Below are positions 60,831-64,000 of a DNA stretch of 64,000 bases, one piece after another. The notes under the pieces are model-generated. The model was not told the DNA's origin, ran no database searches, and worked only from the letters and a program-made list of their open reading frames with translations. Position 1 is the first letter of the stretch; every line of letters begins with the position of its first letter. The position numbers and the translations under genes are program-made. The stretch is from Steromphala cineraria. Its lineage: Eukaryota > Mollusca > Gastropoda > Trochida > Trochidae. The stretch is from NCBI GenBank assembly GCA_916613615.1, contig OU744720.1:77589338-77653337 (forward strand). Reading direction: 5' to 3'.

Positions 60831-63416
60831 GTCTACATAGCAGACTAGATTTACAACAGGTTTGGCATATTCCTTAGCGTTTTTCTCCATGGTTGACATC
60901 ATTATAGAAAATGAAGAAAGTAGGTAGCTCAGTATTTCGAAAGTTTACATTATCGATACAAATAGGGCAGTTCTAGTGTAACTTTTCAAATTCCATTTTT
61001 CTCATTACTAAAATTAAACTAAGCGCCTAAAAGAGTACGGGATATAAGCTCACCATGCACACATCTGGAACACATGCAGTTTGCTGTATATCACAAACAT
61101 ACATGGCACAAATAAATACATATGAGAAGTGAATACTGTTACATCATACAACATTACAGGAAATACATATCAAACCATTTGGTCGTGAATATTTGAAAAC
61201 GCATTAAATGTTTTCCCCCTGTCCGGTATATAGATTATGAGGCACTTCGGGGCCAAAGTATAACTACCTTAAAATTGTTGTACTCTTAAATGCTTGCTTT
61301 CTGTCCACCTTAGAAAGCAACCCATCTGTTCGACAACATAACCCTAACACTGGGGGTAAAGTATACATGTATAAACAAATCAGCATGATAAAATACTGGA
61401 GCGTTTGATTGCTTAGAACAAACTGTATTGGTGTGTTCGTGTATCATAGTTCAGTGATAGGATATTTATGTGCATTTAGAAACACATTTCTGTCAATAAA
61501 AACAACTAACTTCTATCTAGGCTATATGGTTAGAAGAACATCGCATTGCAACTACAAGAGCATATATACCTAGATAAACCAGTGAGTAATACATTTAAAA
61601 AAACTTATGAACACATACGAATTCAAACAAATAAAGGCAATACATGACTTGTACCTTCTGTATTTTCCCCCATTGATGATACCGCAAATGTGATAGATTG
61701 TTCACATTTAATACGAAAATATACCTCAAAGGTCTTGAAACGCTTTTCATTTTAGAAGTTCAAGTTAGGCAGATTTCAACTCTCGGGGGTTCAAAGCGCT
61801 GGCTCGATCAAAGGGAAAAGACGGATTTACTTTAAACATTAACCAACCTCTTCTGTCTTAGTGCTCTTTAATTTTTAATCTCCACAGTCGCACATCTGAA
61901 CACCTCAACGAAAAATAACCTCTAAACTCAGCACAACTTGATTTAAGAGGATTGTAAGAATGTTTTGTAAGAAGAGATGTAAGCTTTTAAATGGTTCTTA
62001 TACCCCAAAGGAGATTTGAATACGTAGATTCAAAGACCAACGTGGAGTTATTTTGTTTTCTTAAAAAGGTCACAGTTTCTGAAAAGAAATTAGGCACTTC
62101 TTTGCAAGGACTAGACCATTTATATTCGTCAATTTCAAATATATTATTTTGAAGACCAGATGAAGTTAAAATCTTGAAGATTAATGTTTTGCAAATGTCA
62201 CTTTGGTAACTAAAACGGTCAACGACAAATTATTAGTCATGTTTACCTTCTCCCATTTACTGCCTCAGTTTTGCAATACCCAGGGAAAAATTCATCATTA
62301 CCGACAATTTTCTTCTGCCTTTTTGAGCAATTTGCAAATACTTGTGTAATTTCCAAACCATTTTCGTACGAAAGGCGTTATTCACAAAATAGCTGTCGGA
62401 TTTTCACAGCTGAAATGAAATGAAAAATCAGTGATATAGCCTTTTTAAGACAAAAATAGCATATAAATGGTAATATGAATGACAAAATGAGTCTGTCATA
62501 ACTATAGGCCATGCAGTAATATTTTCAATACATCGCACATACGATGCGACTAACGAAGAACACTTGATGTGCTGTGCAACTAAGCAGACGGGTTGCCACC
62601 GACTAACTCGTGTCACCTTAAGTGTAAAACTGGGGAAAAGTAAATCATCGGAAATGTAAAGCAACGCGTTTTGTTAGTGATGAACTATTTGCCTGGATTG
62701 AACCAATTGTTGCTTTGCAAAAGTGAGAGAATGACCTTAACATAAGATAACCTTAAGGGTATTTTTCTATAGGCGTTCGTTTTTCCATGAGGTTACTACG
62801 TCCTATGTTTGAAGAAAGAGAGTTAAGGTAAATCTTAGCACAGGTTGCTCAGCCGGTAAAAACAAATTAACGGTTCTGGATCTTTGTATAATTGTTTTGT
62901 TGCCCTTTCTTCAGTGAATCAGATTTTCCAATGATTGTTATTAAAAGGTTAATGCATATTTGCACCAGGCGTATTCTCACCACAATCATTGCAATTGTCT
63001 GCAAACAGAAGTATATACGTTCTTGATGTAAGTAAATAACCATACGTTTACGATGATACCAAAACAACAAAATCAGAACGAGCCAAGTTCTCAACTTAAT
63101 TGAATGTGTTTAAAGCGTCTTTCCCATCTGACATGAAATAAGGATTTTACGAACGTTTTTTTTTCATCCTTATCGTTTGTTACCATTTGACTATCAAGTT
63201 TCATTTTAGCTAAATAGCATCATAAGCTAGCAGTTAAGAACAGCCTGACATATTCGTTGTAGATAAACAAATAAATTTGGTAAAAAACATTGATGTATTT
63301 TGCATATTTCTGCTTGTGTAATGTTTTTTCGTGTTTCATTTCTGTCGGGTTCACTATATAAATACAGGAACTCGATCTACGGTCACCCATTTTCTACTAT
63401 CGGGCACCCACACATT

Positions 63417-63775
63417 AAAGGGGCAGTAGCACGTTTTTTGATAATTTTATATTTTAAAATTTTCACTGATAATTGTAAGTTAATGGTAAATGTATTATTT
63501 TGACAGTGTCAAAAATCTCACTACACTAGTCAATCATCCATAGTCAGAGGACAAAGTATGAAGATTCACATAAAATCCACTGGCGGCCATTTTTTTTGAA
63601 CACCTTTAGTTCATTTTGTGTAAGAAAAGGGAATCGCATGGCTAAACTTTACATTATGTTTTTGAATTATTACTGCTTCATTTAGTTAAATACGTTGTCT
63701 TTCAATTGGGACCATTAATTTTCATTTTCTTGACATCGACTTATATTCCCCCTAAAAACGTGCTACTGCCCCTTT
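63417..63775. mobile_element. 359-bp MITE-like element with about 21-bp inverted ends
   Basis: The left end AAAGGGGCAGTAGCACGTTT (63,417) is the perfect inverse of AAACGTGCTACTGCCCCTTT ending at 63,775. The interior is AT-rich and non-coding and includes GGCGGCCATTTTTTTT. I see no clear target-site duplication (flanks CACATT and GCATAT), so the superfamily cannot be assigned. A single copy is seen here. Confidence 0.75.
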
Positions 63776-64000
63776 GCATATTTGCTTTAATTGCTAATAG
63801 TAGTTCAAAAAATTTACATTGATTATGTAAACCAGCTTAGTCATTGTCGTTTAAAGTTCGTTTTTTAATATGTAAACAATTGTTCACTGCTGCATTGTGA
63901 GGGAAACAACTGATACAAAATAGAATTGATATGAAAACAAAGACAATGTCAAAAAAGTAATGCAAAGAAAAAACACAATTCAAATATAAAGCACGTCGCG
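63776..64000. other. Terminal host DNA, nothing recognised
   Basis: AT-rich sequence to the window end, with no ORF, repeat or RNA structure that I can support. Confidence 0.4.

Larger units (their letters stand above)
52561..63416. other. Host DNA upstream of the TASK-like gene, no gene recognised
   Basis: About 10.8 kb of mostly AT-rich DNA. A G-rich GGAGGGAGGGAGGGAG tract lies at 53,256-53,271. Two copies of a dispersed repeat occur at about 55,409 and 60,757. ORFs are short, lack motifs and are scattered over both strands. Confidence 0.4.

Overview
This window is metazoan nuclear DNA, most likely from a marine invertebrate and plausibly a mollusc. It is AT-rich and mostly non-coding. It contains a spliced exon of a TASK-type two-pore potassium channel and a large Helitron2/Helentron rolling-circle transposon. 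The mollusc assignment is an inference from the style of the transposon and repeats, not a demonstration.

Region 1 (1-24,732) is a dense nest of one rolling-circle transposon family, all in minus orientation. Its centre is an uninterrupted 7.1-kb gene (1,973-9,064, minus). The gene encodes a 2,363-residue protein. In order it carries an N-terminal cysteine-protease-like domain, about ten 18-residue repeats, Cys/His zinc-binding motifs, an HUH Rep nuclease, a PIF1-like helicase and a C-terminal APE-like endonuclease. A 70-bp minisatellite (581-1,702) lies past the 3' end of the gene. A 2.4-kb upstream region contains six blocks that are each present exactly twice in tandem. The termini that best bracket this autonomous element are a palindromic 3' end at 278 and a hairpin 5' end at 12,291-12,319.

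From 12,322 to 24,732 there are about a dozen short relatives without coding capacity. Family A is about 800-860 bp and family B about 1.43-1.47 kb. They end in matched asymmetric inverted repeats: a TTAGGTCTTCA-type 5' end folded into a hairpin, and the complementary repeat followed by a 14-bp palindrome and CTAG at the 3' end. Many appear inserted into the (TTA)n tract just inside the 5' end of another copy, so the array reads like nested brackets. Two adjacent blocks of 2,457 bp appear identical.

Region 2 (24,733-64,000) is host DNA with few recognisable genes. The one clear coding feature is a first coding exon (51,549-51,831, minus) of a KCNK3/KCNK9-like potassium channel, ending at a consensus splice donor inside the first selectivity filter. 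The rest holds a 50-bp minisatellite (37,778-38,230), a degraded tRNA-like fragment (about 38,440-38,515), (AGT)n-rich microsatellites (42,600-43,310), three copies of an unnamed dispersed repeat and a 359-bp inverted-repeat element near the right end. No rRNA, CRISPR or prokaryotic operon structure is present.

The autonomous copy plausibly supplies the Rep, helicase and endonuclease activities that mobilise the short elements, because the short copies share its terminal and subterminal sequences.
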